From Bryoerythrophyllum caledonicum (taxonomy: Eukaryota > Streptophyta > Bryopsida > Pottiales > Pottiaceae): a DNA stretch of 64,000 nucleotides. Location of the stretch: assembly GCA_963971425.1 (NCBI GenBank), contig OZ020521.1, positions 13,746,427 to 13,810,426 of the forward strand, read 5' to 3'. Shown piece after piece: positions 36,265-47,902 of the stretch (positions are counted from its first letter, which is position 1; every line of letters begins with the position of its first letter). Both the position numbers and the translations under genes were made by a program. Under the pieces are notes generated by a model. It did no database searches. It was not told the DNA's origin and saw only the letters and a program-made list of their open reading frames with translations.

Positions 36265-36272
36265 TATAAGAG
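36265..36272 (+). promoter_or_regulatory. TATA-like box of unit B
   Basis: TATAAGAG lies downstream of the embedded gene. The aligned site in unit A is TATTAGAG. Its placement, with the gene upstream and about 1.1 kb of leader downstream, is what a U3/R boundary would look like if the unit is an LTR. Confidence 0.4.
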
Positions 36273-39200
36273 AGGAATCTCGTGGCACCTCTCTTGACTG
36301 CTTGATGTGTGTATTTGCTTTCAACTTAATTCTAAACCTACGCTCTTAAAAAATCTTCTATAATTGGAGAGCTCGGATTCTATACATGACCGTGAGTACC
36401 ATTTCAAGTAGTCCACTCCTCAAGTCCGTACTAACCGTCGAAGTCATTTTTTCCTTGTTCCATTAAGTAGAGTTAGTCCGAGTGGATGGGAATAAGAGGT
36501 GAGATGGTTAGATTGTTAGTCAGGTGTGACTCTAACTCTGACATTTGTAGTTGTTTCCTTGTTCCATCAAATAGAGTTAGTCTGTGTGGATGGGAATAAC
36601 ATGTGAGGTTGTAAGTGCTTAGGGGAAGATAAAGGGGGAGTGACGGACGTGAAAGGGTCATGACAAGTCTTGAGTGACCTTCCAGCGTCAGATTGGCGTC
36701 GGTTGTGAAGGCTAGTGTCGTTCGCGGAAGCATCCTACCTCCAGCCGCATCGGATGTGGAGGGAGACTTAGAGAGTTTCGGATAGTGGGCAGGTAGGCCC
36801 CCTCTTCACTTACATTACGTCTCTCTTAGTTTCAGTATCTCGGGCCTAACTCCCCCTTAGAGGGGATCTCAGTGACACCATAAACATCCAAGTTAGTGAG
36901 TAGAGGTAGAAGGAGAGAATGTGAGGAAGGATAGTCGTTACTTGGGTCCATATTAAAATCTCTGTGAGTTCATGGACCATCGTCCGTGGTGATAAATCTC
37001 CTTCCGGGTACTCATGTACTCCGGATGTCCATATTGTCCATAGGTGTAAAGATAACCCTGCATCTAATACGAGCCTAATTAACAGAAGGTACTTACCGTC
37101 CGTATGAGGTAGGTCCTTACCCGAAGGTCCTTACCATCCGTATAAGGTAGGTTCCTACCCGGGAAGGCACGTGTACGGAGAGCGGGGTAATTGGTGTAGT
37201 TCACACCCAGACTTTGTAATCTTAACCTTCGGTTTCATTCTTTTGATGTATCTATTGTGGTATACTTGATATTGTACAGATCTAGTCTTGTTGTTAGTCG
37301 TTGTAGTTCTTGGTAATTCTCTATGGGAACGAATACCTGAGGGTCTCTTTGGACGAAGCTATTTTGCGTGCCCAGAGCGGTGAGCGGTGAGCGGAGAGCG
37401 GTGAGCGGTGAGCCTAGAGCAAAAAAGTTGGGCAATTTTTGGGAAAAGTTCTTGATAAAGTTGGAAATAATATAAATGAGAAAGTGAAAATTAGAGCGAA
37501 AGGTGACATTTGAGGGCCTATAGCCGTGGGTTCCTAGTATTATCTTATTTATTTGTTTGTATACCAAAGTACCTAGGGAGGTACTTTTTAAGAAGGGGAT
37601 GCTGAGTGAGTTTGGTGAGGGTTGTAGGAACCCTATGGCCGTGGAGGACAAAGCTATTTTGTGTGCAGAGAGCGGTGAGCGGTGAGTGTAGGGTTGCAAG
37701 CCCAGAGTGTAAAAAGTTGTGCATTTTTTTAAAAGTAAAAGTAAAAGATGGAATCAAAGAAAAAGATAAGTTAAAGTTAAAGCTAAAGTAGACTAGTAGG
37801 GCCCTACAGCCATGGATTTTGATTTAATGTTGGAAATTTTATACACCTAGTTTGCAGCAAAGGGCAATTAATTTGAAAATAGAAATTATTTTTTGGTTAT
37901 ATGATATTAGATACCTTGTAGTCGTGGATGGTTGAAGCTCTTTAAAAGAAATTAGTTACCATGGGATCTTCAACTGTTAAAGAGTAAATTGGAATCTATT
38001 GTGGATTGTATTCTTGTATAATTAAACAAATATATGTAATAAGTATTGGTTTTTTGTACTGCATGTCCGCATCTCACATTGCTTAGTTATACTTGAAGAA
38101 GTCAGAAGTTAAAGGTGGTATAAAGAATAAACAAATCTTGAATAAATGGTTCCTTCACATGTGAAAAGTAAATACACAACTATTAAGTGATTGTATATGG
38201 GATGATCATGTCATGTAAGTAAGTACAATTATTATTCACATTGAATTGTTTGAAGAAAAATTAGAGCCTGAATGAAGAAGTGGATAGTAGGGAATGCTTA
38301 ATCTATTTTAGTAAGTGAAGACTGTGGTCTTATAAACTTGGAACCTCAAAACATAGATTGCCTGAAATGAGCAAAAAATTTGAAAAAATATACCAAATGG
38401 ACTAGGTCCGCGCAGGTAGTAATGTTGAGGGTGAAAAGTGTAGAATTGCAAACATGTTGCGGATAGAGTAGACAAAGTAGTTTATAAAAAAGCTGGTGTT
38501 AGGATCGGTTGAAGAATTCTATTTGCGACCGTAAGATCCACCACTGCCGTTATGAATTGGAACATGCACGTCTAAATTTCTTGTACAAACAATGCCTCAC
38601 CACATCAGTGAGGAGGGAATGAAAAAATATGAAGGATTATATTTAGACAACTACTAGTAGAAGCGGCGCTCAGAGGCGTAATTCAGTTGGTGATGGTTAA
38701 TCAATCAATTATCTAGGAACCATACAATGATCCCCTCCAGAATCCTCTCCAAAAACATTGTCATTTTTATCTTCTACAGCTTGCGCAAAAAAGTACATAT
38801 AATTACAATTAACACTCAACAGAGAACAATTGCCAATAAATATGAAGCTCACCTCATACATAGTGGTTAACACGGCAAGCACATGATGTGGTAAACACGC
38901 GCTATGGACAATGCGTAAACATACAGGAAGGTAAGCATATAATACGGTAAACACTCTCTAGACACCGTGCTAGCAATGTGGATGACACAGTGAGCGGAAA
39001 AAATGGTGCGACCATCTCGGAGGCAGCGTCATGGCTAGTTCAGTAGATCTACGGGTATCTAGTTGGCCTATTCTTGTAGTGTAGGAGGACTTGATAAAAG
39101 GAATTCGAACCAAGTCTTAGAACTTGTAGTCATTCTCAAAGTAACATAATGGTTCTAAAAGTTGTGAGTCGTGAGGGCAACTTTTGATTAATGGTACGGG

Positions 39201-40059
39201 ACGAGAGTGAATAGAAGGATATGAGAGCTCTGGTTCCATTTCTTTAGAACGACCAAAGTTCTTTGTACTTGGCATTAGGACAGAATCTAATGATAGAACT
39301 ATGGACGTTGCAGACAGGATGGAGCAATTGGGGTTGAATTTGAACATAATAGAGCTGATTGATGTGGGGAGCTAAAATAGCTTAGAACTTCTATTTTGGC
39401 GACATTACAAGGCCTTAATGGAGCTGGAAGTTGGAGACAAAATAGACGTGACATTTAATGCAAGGGAGGCTTGGTAAAGGCACACAAGTGAATTCTCTCA
39501 ATGTGTTAGCAGGTATGTGAAGCCATGTTTAAGCAGAAGATGCGGAAAGGAATCACTTCCCTGTTGGACTTGCTAGACATCTCCATAGACGGTATGGAGT
39601 TGTTCCTCATGCTGTTGTATATTCTTGGAGGGATATTCTTTAATGGACCATAATAGTTGCTAGAAATTGTTAGCGGAGTCTAAAGAAGTTGTGGATGATC
39701 ATTTTGATAAGCTTTTTGATTAATGCATTAAGTATCATTTAGTTTGCATAAAGTAGCAAGGTCAGTGGAGACCACAAAATTTACCGGCATCAACAATCAT
39801 TTGACACCAAAGAATCTCGCATCGGAGAACAGCCATGACTTTTAACACCAACAAAACACGTGCACGCAAGCGGTATGTTGAACACCACGGTTTGTCCACA
39901 ATCATAATTATGGACGGAAAGAATGGACACTTCAATTTTGATAAGCAAATACATCAAGGACTTATATATGCAAAGGTACATGTCAAAAAGGCTTACAGCT
40001 ATTTAATTTGCAATTCCAAATGCTAAAAAGATTAAGAAGCATGACAAGTATTATTTGAA

Positions 40060-41045
40060 GCGGATTACAGAAAAGAGGCGCTGCATCGACACGCTTTTAG
40101 AAGGCCCCTCTAATGTTTACTAAGGGAACCTCCAAAAGAGGCGCCGATATCGGCGGCTCTTTATAGAGCCCCTCAAGGCACCACGGCATGAGTGTAGTGG
40201 TTTGAGTCATGGCACACCAGTGAGGTGGTTGTGAGTTCAAGCCCTATTGTCCGCGTAGTGCCTACCACCATAGTCCACCCAATTATGGTGGGGGGTCCCA
40301 AGGCCTTGTTGTATAGGGACCCACAAAGCCCTTGGGGGAGATGACATGTCGGTTATCTCTAAAGCAATTAGTGTAGGGAAGCACTTAGTGTAGAAAAGTG
40401 TTTACCCTCGAGAGGGGGAGTAGTTCTATTACGCTAGCCTATGTCCCGTGGCCATATGCTTAGTGAAGAGAATGAACAAACACTATATTCACGCCGGTCT
40501 CCTTCGGAGACTGGAGTTTTATTTATTTTTTTAGAGCCCCTCTAATGTAAATTAAGGGAACCTCCAAAAGAGGCGCGGATATTGGCCGCCCTTTATAGGG
40601 TCCCTCTAATGTTTCTAATGGGAATCTCCAATAGGAGCGCCGATATCGGCCGTCCTTTATTGGGTCCCTCTAATGTTTCTAACGGGGATCTCCAATTTAA
40701 GAGGCGCCAATATCGGCCGTCCTTTATAGGACCCGTCTAATGTTTACTAAAGGAACCTTTAAAAAGGGGGGCCGGTATTGGCCACACTTTATAGGGCCCC
40801 TCTAATATTTCAAACGGAAATCTCTAAAAGAGGGGTCGACATTCGCATGGCTTTAGGGGGCCCCTCTAATGTTTACTAAAAGAACTCCCAAAAGGGGCGC
40901 AAACATTGGCACTCCTATAGAGGGCCCCTCTAATGTTTATTAAGGGACCCATTAAAAGGGGAGCCGACATCGGCCGCCTTTTATAGGGCCTCTCTAATGT
41001 TTATTAAGGGACCCATTAAAAGGAGAGCCGACATCGGCACCCCCT
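40060..41045 (+). repeat. ~66-bp satellite with palindromic core GCCGATATCGGC (array 1)
   Basis: Tandem units of the form CCCCTCTAATGTTTACTAAG, then GGAACCTCCAAAAGAG, then the core GCCGATATCGGC and CTTTATAGGG. In the best units the core is extended by AAAGAG and CTCTTT arms, giving a quasi-palindrome of nearly 30 bp. About ten units; interrupted by the SINE at 40175. Confidence 0.85.
40175..40532 (+). mobile_element. tRNA-headed SINE (358 bp) with 10-bp target duplication
   Basis: Flanked by AGAGCCCCTC at 40165-40174 and 40533-40542, both halves of one satellite unit. The head has a good RNA polymerase III B box (GTTCAAGCC at 40235-40243) about 60 bp from the start; an A box is only loosely matched. 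The body contains CCCTCGAGAGGGGG and ends in a T-rich tail. It is the longest copy of the family and supplies the empty site for the MITE at 28985. Confidence 0.85.
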
Positions 41046-41289
41046 GAAGTATGCAACCACGCTCTTGGCAATTTCAAGGGAATTCCGAAATTGTATTACA
41101 CTTTATCATCGGACGTTGCACCAATGATTTATATGCGGATGAAGTTATGAGATTTGAAACTTCATCCGTTGATAACTCATCTTTAGAGTGGCGGATGGTG
41201 ACATGTAATACGGTTTTGAAATTCCCTTATGTTTTCCTAGGTTGTGGAATTAAGTTACAGGGAATCCCAATGTTGGAACCCGTTTTGAA

Positions 41290-42360
41290 GATCCCTTTTT
41301 AATCATTCAAGGAGCCCTTTAGAGGGGTGCCGATGTCGGCATCTCTTTTGGAGGTTCCCTTAATAAACATTGGAGGGGCCCTCTAAAAGGGTGCCAGTGT
41401 CGACGCCCTTTGGGACGTTCCCTTTTTAAACATTGAAAGGACCCTCTAGAAGTATGTTGATGTTGGCAGCTCCTTTGGAAGTTCCATATTTAAACATTGG
41501 AGGATCTTTCTAGAGAGGTGCCGATGTCGGCATCTCTTTTAGAGGTTTTGTTTTTAAAAATAGGAAGGGTCACTGTGTGCTAAGGTTATTCACCTTTGTG
41601 CAAAAATGGAGAGTTCAATAAAAATTGGAAAATAAAGTTTTTAACATTTTGGTTGGTTGGTGGTAGAAGTTAACTTGATTTTACATGTAGGACTCATTTT
41701 TTGGTTATATAATCCCTTCTACAAAGAATCGTTTAGGAATGCTGAACTAGAAAGGAGAGACATTGTGACACTAAAAATTCCTAATTTTGAGTTGACGGTT
41801 ATTTCAACAACAACTAATTAAAAAAAAATTAGGCCTACTTGTACAACCTTGTTAATTTAATCTTTCAATCAACAAAAGTGAAAAAAATATATTTCAATTT
41901 TTTTATGGAATTCCCCATTTCTTAGTGATTTTAGTGAATAAAACCAAACATTGATTACAAATGGCAAATTGCCCTTGGACCCTAGGATACATTAGCAATA
42001 TCAATCATTCCTTCAAATTCAATAATTTTCCTCATTTGTATACCCTAAAAGAAATAAGTAGTGTTTTTTCCAACTTTGTAACACTATGACATCAAAAACG
42101 GGGTACCTTTGTAGACCGTCCCTAAAGAGGCCTCCTAAGTGGTGTTGATGTCGGCATCTCTTTTGTAGGTTCCCTTTTTAAACATTGGAGGCATTCTCTA
42201 GAGGGATGTTGATGTTGGCATCCCCTTTGAAAGTTCCTTTTCTATATTTATGAAGGGTCCTCAAGAAGAATGCCGATGTCAGAGATATCTTCTGGTAATT
42301 CTTTCTAAGAAGACGCCGATATCGGAGACCTCTTATGGAAGTTCCTTCCACCATCGGAGA
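41290..42360 (-). repeat. Inverted satellite arrays (array 2), opposite orientation to array 1
   Basis: Units GGTGCCGATGTCGGCATCTC, then TTTTGGAGGTTCCCT and AAACATTGGAGGGGCCCTC at about 41290-41560 and again at about 42115-42350 are reverse complements of array 1 units. The cores have drifted (GCCGATGTCGGC). The intervening 41560-42110 is AT-rich without a gene. Confidence 0.75.
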
Positions 42361-43264
42361 AGTATCCACCGTCAAGTTAGGTTGGGCAGCTGCACGGAAT
42401 GGATAAGAAAGATGACAGCTACGCATGGACTCAAACAATTATGACGCACATCGAATATGAGTTTTACCTTTTTTTAATAACGTTGGCTTATTTGGAGCAC
42501 ATGCGGTGTGCCTACTATCTATAGTTCTTGCGACTATCTGTGGCGTCCGCTTTGCATGCCACCTATAAATGAGATTGAATGGAAGGGTACCGCGACGTCT
42601 CTCTTTGTTCCTATTTGTAATTCTCCTCTTCATTCTACTATTGTCATTTCATTCTATCAAATTCAACCGACATGTATTGGAAGTTGCCCCACAAGGATCT
42701 CTTACGAACATAGAAAACAACCACTAAACACGTGCTTGCGTGCATCTCGGTATCTATGGTCAAGTTGTAAAGAAAGGAAATTATAGAGACTCACAACTAA
42801 GCTCCGTACCATAATTGACGAACAAGTAGAGATGACTCTATTTGCGACAAGGTTAGTTATTGTCCTTGAAGCAAACAAGGAGTACCTCAGTGAATTACTA
42901 TTATACCTGGAACGTGTTTCCTAGAAGACACTTGAATTTGACGAACTTGTCCCCGTCTTGGACATGTTTAAACATATGACTTCCTCTAATATTCGCAACA
43001 AGGTAACTACTTTTTGATATTTGCAATATTTTGGAATAACAGATAGCATCACCAACATGAGAGGTTCCAATAAGTGGGCCTTCATGTAAAAGAACCATTT
43101 TCTGGAAGAAGGAACACAGTTCGATAAGGTTTTCTCTTTTAGGATAGATGAGGTGGGTTCTAAGAGTGGGGTTGATTGAATAAAGCCATGTAGAAATAAA
43201 AACAGTTAAAAGGTAAAGTAGAATCTAGATGCAACTTGAGGGTGACTTGGACACTTAGAAAATA

Positions 43265-43560
43265 TCTGACCATGTCAAATGCGTCAAGTCCTGGACCACT
43301 ATGGCCTACCATGTGTACAATTTCACTTCCAGCCGCGTCATAACTATTGGTATTTGCGATATGTCGTCCAAAGGTGTGGCAGCCCAAGAGGTGTTCTCAA
43401 AGAATCTGAATGCAATTTTGAGTAGGCATAGTATTCCAAATCCAAATTTCAAAGGATTGATGGATAACAATGCATAAGCCAATTTGAATGTTGTACGTAT
43501 CTTATATGGTAATCAGATCCCTTGTCAGTGCTATGAAGTCCATGACAAAACAATGTCGAA
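43265..43560 (+). pseudogene. Decayed Mutator-type transposase fragment
   Basis: A plus-strand frame with one stop (probably CAA to TAA at 43474) reads WTTMAYHVYNFTSSRVITIG, ICDMSSKGVAAQEVFSKN, IPNPNFKGLMDNNA-stop-ANLNVVRILYGNQ. The ICDM and KGLMDNNAxAN blocks resemble the catalytic-Asp regions of a MULE transposase type I associate with ferns, lycophytes and mosses. Surrounding DNA (42830-44060) has further short protein-like stretches in shifting frames, so the rest is too decayed to trace. It fits its location inside a TIR element with a 10-bp duplication. The family call rests on memory of the motif, not a search. Confidence 0.5.
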
Positions 43561-44059
43561 AATGACACTCTATCTTGAGAGCTACCATTTGTATCTAATT
43601 GCATTATTCTTTGTTGCTATAGGTAGTCCTTTATATCCTAGTACATTTATTAGTCAACTTTGTCCTATCTACTGCCAACTTTACCATAAGTATTTCTTTG
43701 CAAGATCTATTTAAATATGAACTGGCCAAGATGTCGTCATGTATTTTGGCGGAGTCAACCATTAACAATTAGTTGCAACAGTCAAAGAGAAGGAACAATA
43801 ATTTGTATGTTGCGGCCATCAATGACAAGGTTTGAGCATTCATGCAAGTTGTTGCCTTCTACCAATTTCTAAAAGGTATAAAGTCGGGTACTAGTTCTGG
43901 GAAGGAAGAATTTGTCTACATACTACCCATCGCACCACTCTACGCTTTGGAAATGCAAAGATCCTTTATGCCGCCCTCTCCAACATGCATGGTGTTGGCG
44001 ACTATAGCACACATGAACCGGCTCACCTGGAATGTGAAGAAGTTTTCAATGCCTCTCTA

Positions 44060-45540
44060 AAATAAATAGTAGATCTCCCACCTCATTCAGAAATTGACTG
44101 ACATCGCCTTGACAAGACCTGTATCTCACGTGTTTGGCTCAAGGCACGTCAAATTGATTCTACAATTGTTGACCTCACAACAAAAGATTTGTCATCTCAT
44201 TCCAAATATGTGCTTGTAGAAGCCAAAGATCTTCCACCAAAGTCACCTACAACTACAACTAGATTGCAAAACATCAAATCTGCTTGACACGCTTATCAAA
44301 GGTGTTTGGAGAAGATATATCCGTAAACTTGGGTGATTACCCTCCTCCCTCCAATTCTACAAAACGTCCTACTTAGAGGTACGGGAAGAACATGTTTGAA
44401 AAAACCCTTCAGCTCCAACTACAAAATATCATAACTCTGCCCTATTAATGAGTAGGAAGATCTGTAGAATTCTGATGGTTCTGCCTTCAACTTTGGATTG
44501 CATTGTGACCTTCAAGTCTAGAAGCATGTCCAATGTTTCAAAATATTTGTTGACAATTGATTAGTTTCCTAGCTGCGACTGCCAATCCTTTAAGGAGATG
44601 TCAGATAAGTGGCTCTGCAAGCACGGTGCAGACGTATTGAAAGCACCTCTAATAAATGTTCAACGTAGTTTATGGATTAGATTCAAAGGTAGATGCCTTC
44701 ATGCACGCTCTTAGTTTCAGCTCGAATGAGATTAAACAAGTTTTGTGGATTATGCTCCTTAAATACTATAATGCAGAGGAATCTTGAATTGTATTCTATC
44801 AATGTGCTCCTTTCTACTATAATGAAAAGGTAGTAAGAATAAAATGGCCACCCACGTAGTTCGTATATGAACATGTTCTTACCGACCACTTGTTCTATTT
44901 TCTCGGAGATTGAGGGGAGGGATGACGAGTAGGAATAAAGATTCTCATTTGCTTTGAAATTATAAGAGAACGGTCAATATTAACTCTGTCAATTCAACTA
45001 TCCATCTTCCAAACTCTCCCTTGTTTCTTTTATCTCTTCTACTCTCTTTGTGCAGCCTCAATCTCCGTCCAATTGTGCCCAGCTCTCTCGATTGCTCTCT
45101 CTTACTCTCTCTTACTCTCCTTGTCCCAATCGCATCTTCCTCCACTTGTCCCTTTCCCTAACTTTTCCTCCTACTAATCGTCCTATTGATTTTTCCTCAC
45201 TCTTTCTAACTCTCTCCGGACCCCCTAATTCAACATCCCCTATCTCACTCTTTATCTCTCCCTTGATTTTGTTGTTCCTCTCCCTAACTCTCTTTCCAAT
45301 TGACCCTCTTCCCAAATCCTTATTTATTTTGTCTCCAATTGTCCTTTTCCATAAGCCACTCTAACTCTCCCTAGCTTTCTATGTGACACTCCCTAACCTC
45401 TCTCCTCTCTTGTACTTTATAAATCTTCCATTGCAACTGCCTCTTTTTCTAGCCCTAAACCAACACCCATTGTCCCTCTTTCAAGCTCTCTCTAACTAAC
45501 CTTCTCTCTAACTTTCCATTTCCTTTATAATTACAACCTC
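44060..45540. other. MULE interior without recognisable genes
   Basis: AT-rich decayed DNA, then a CT-rich tract on the plus strand (about 45000-45540) containing CTCTCTTACTCTCTCTTACT-like repeats. Short frames only. Confidence 0.4.
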
Positions 45541-47902
45541 AAAAGATTATATCATGTCATCATTGAAAACACTAACCACCACGGTGATAGGCCTTTCTAT
45601 TTGAAAAATGCAACTTTTCTCTACCATAAGGTACATGTACTACCAAAATCAACCTTTTCTACGCAAGATTCATGCATCCTACTCCACGGTCATAGGTCCA
45701 TCATTTTTACTAATAATAATATTTTCCAACTAATTTTTTTTCAAAACTTTTACTTTATCACACAATTTCCAAAAAATAACTTACTTTTTGGGCTTTACGC
45801 ACACAATCAAATGCTCACCGCTCACCGCTCACCACTCTACGCACGCAAAATAGCAATCCCCGGGTCTCTTTGGTGTTAAGATGTGAATTGTTGCCAACAC
45901 GTACTACGACACGTCCACATGTATTGCGAGCACAAATTGGGAGGCAGAAGGGGACCTTGGCGCAGATTGGGAGGCAAACGCGAGGGGCATAGCGGGCGGA
46001 AAGCACAAAGCGAGTCACGAGGCGCACATCGGGAGGCAGAACGAAACCTTCAATCGGGAATCCGAACGCTTTGCAACTGGATAAGTGACCGCATTGAAGG
46101 CACATTGAAGACGCAAATGCACCCTCATAACCTTTGAAGGCTCTTATTTGGCATAGAGAAGGTATGCTCAAAGATCCCTCAATTGTTTTCATTTTTTTGG
46201 GTTGACGGTGCTTTCTTTTTGTTCTTGATGGATCCTTGTATAACTAGGCGTTTCTATATGTTGATAGAGGGTCTATAGTTTTGGTTTTCACTGTTTAGAC
46301 ATGTTTAATTAGCTTTATTCTTTATTTTCTTTTGGAGTCTCAAGGTATTATTGTTTTCTATGGTGTAGGGTGTGGTTTTCCGGATTCATTTATTCTCTTC
46401 CAGGGCTTAAGTATGGGGAATTAGTGTTTGGACAGGTTTTTTAGGTTTTTTAGATTTTTTCCTTTTGTTCATGTTGGTTTCTTATTATTTTGTACGGTGT
46501 TTTGTTTCCTCTCTCAGGGTTTCTCATAGTTACCGGGTTTTCTATTTTGGGTTTTGGGTTTAGAAAAGTTTGAAAGCGTTTCTATTTGGTTCCTTTTTGC
46601 TTTTCTATATTTTGTATGCTTGTCGATGGTTGTGATTTCGGTTTTTAAGGTTTCCTTTCTATTTTGGAGAGCTTACACTTTGGTGAATTATTCTCTGGAC
46701 ATGCTTTTTGGATAGGCTTTGTTTCCATGCTTACACGGGAGGTATTTTGCAACGTAGTCTCCATCACTACAATTTAGGGTTACTCTAGAAATTAGGGTGA
46801 GGCACCTCACAATCTAGGATCAAGTTTAGGGAAAAATTAGCTTATTATGACAAGTTTGAGACAAAATTAGCTTACCATGACAAGTTCATGATAGAATTAG
46901 CTTATCACAATATGTTTAGTAGAAGAGAAGACGGTTAAGGTACACTTTTGAAAAATTTTAAAACAATTAATGAAATATAGAATTTTTTTTTGTTCATCCT
47001 TCCTTGTTTCAGTCATCGACACCTTTCTTAATACCTGCCTTGTGGTTGGGACGTGGTCTCTTTCCTAAGCCAACCAAATTTGCTAAAAGCTTTTTCTCGC
47101 CTCTTGCTTCTATCTCCTTCATTAACTGGATGTGACGGTTGAGAGGCTAGGTTTAGGACTCGGGCATCAGCCTTGACTTTGATGTTGAGGAGTTGGCCCT
47201 TCAAGTATTGCGCGTGAGCAAATGCATGACCAACCAACGTCAGGTTCTCCATGACAAAGAATGGGAAGGAGGAGGGTATTAAGGTGGTTACAAGTCCGGC
47301 CACCAATTGAGCACTCTGCTTCCATCTATTTTGGTTGTAAGGTAAAATAGGCAAGCACAAGGTGAAAATGTACAAGCTGATTTACCTAGACGTTGTAGAC
47401 GCGCCCATTAAACGCTATGCTGGATCACTCAGGGGTACGATCGCAAAAGAAATAAGTCCAACGTACATGAAACTTGTCTCGGAAACATATCGTGATAAGC
47501 TAATTCTATCATGAACTTGTCATGGTAAGCTAATTTTGTCTCAAACTTGTCATAATAAGCTAATTTCTCCCTCAACTTAATCCTAGATTGTGAGGCGCCT
47601 CACCCAAATTTCTACAGTAGCCCTAAATTGTAGTGATGGAGACTACGTTGCAAAATACCTCCCGTGTAAGCATGGAAACAAAGCCTATCCAAAAAGCATG
47701 TCCAGAGAATAATTCACCAAAGTGTAAGCTCTCCAAAATAGAAAGGAAACCTTAAAAACCGAAATCACAACCATCGACAAGCATACAAAATATAGAAAAG
47801 CAGAAAGGAACAAAATAGAAATGCTTTCAAACTTTTCTAAACCCAAAACCCAAAACAGAAAACCCGGTAAACCATGAGAAATCCTTAGAAAGGAAACAAA
47901 AT

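Larger units (their letters stand above)
37351..45861 (+). mobile_element. Mutator-like element (8511 bp) with 10-bp target duplication, inside unit B
   Basis: Flanked by GGGTCTCTTT at 37341-37350 and 45862-45871; unit A shows the empty site (AAGGGTATCTTTGTG). Ends share GCTATTTTGCGTGC followed by AGAGyGGTGAGCGGTGAGC-type repeats, in inverted orientation. Subterminal CCTATRGCCGTGG motifs occur at 37517, 37632 and 37803 and inverted at 45579 and 45684. A decayed transposase lies at about 43265-43560. Also inside are a palindromic satellite (40.0-42.4 kb), a SINE and a pyrimidine-rich tract (about 45000-45540). Confidence 0.85.
32923..45911 (+). mobile_element. LTR-like unit B (4468 bp net), perfect CGTCC duplication, split by an 8.5-kb MULE
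   Basis: Starts TGTCGTACCACGAATTTT at 32923 and ends GTACTACGACA at 45911. Flanked by CGTCC at 32918-32922 and 45912-45916. The opposite arm of the host element shows the unfilled site (GCAAGCGTC then TACAGGTATTGCG near 51333). Homologous throughout with unit A. Sense order: AT-rich start, GCCCGGA-rich minisatellites, decayed gene 34059-36027, TATAAGAG at 36265, leader-like region, then the end, which is displaced to 45872-45911 by the MULE inserted after 37350. No internal LTR pair. Confidence 0.85.

Noticed and set aside
40180-40250. tRNA gene
   Set aside because: Only a B box and loose A box are present, no cloverleaf; the segment is the head of a SINE with a target duplication.
47028-47375. 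115-codon frame in the spacer of the long-inverted-arm element
   Set aside because: Protein-like in places but no domain, no second copy and no splice context; too weak to list as a gene.
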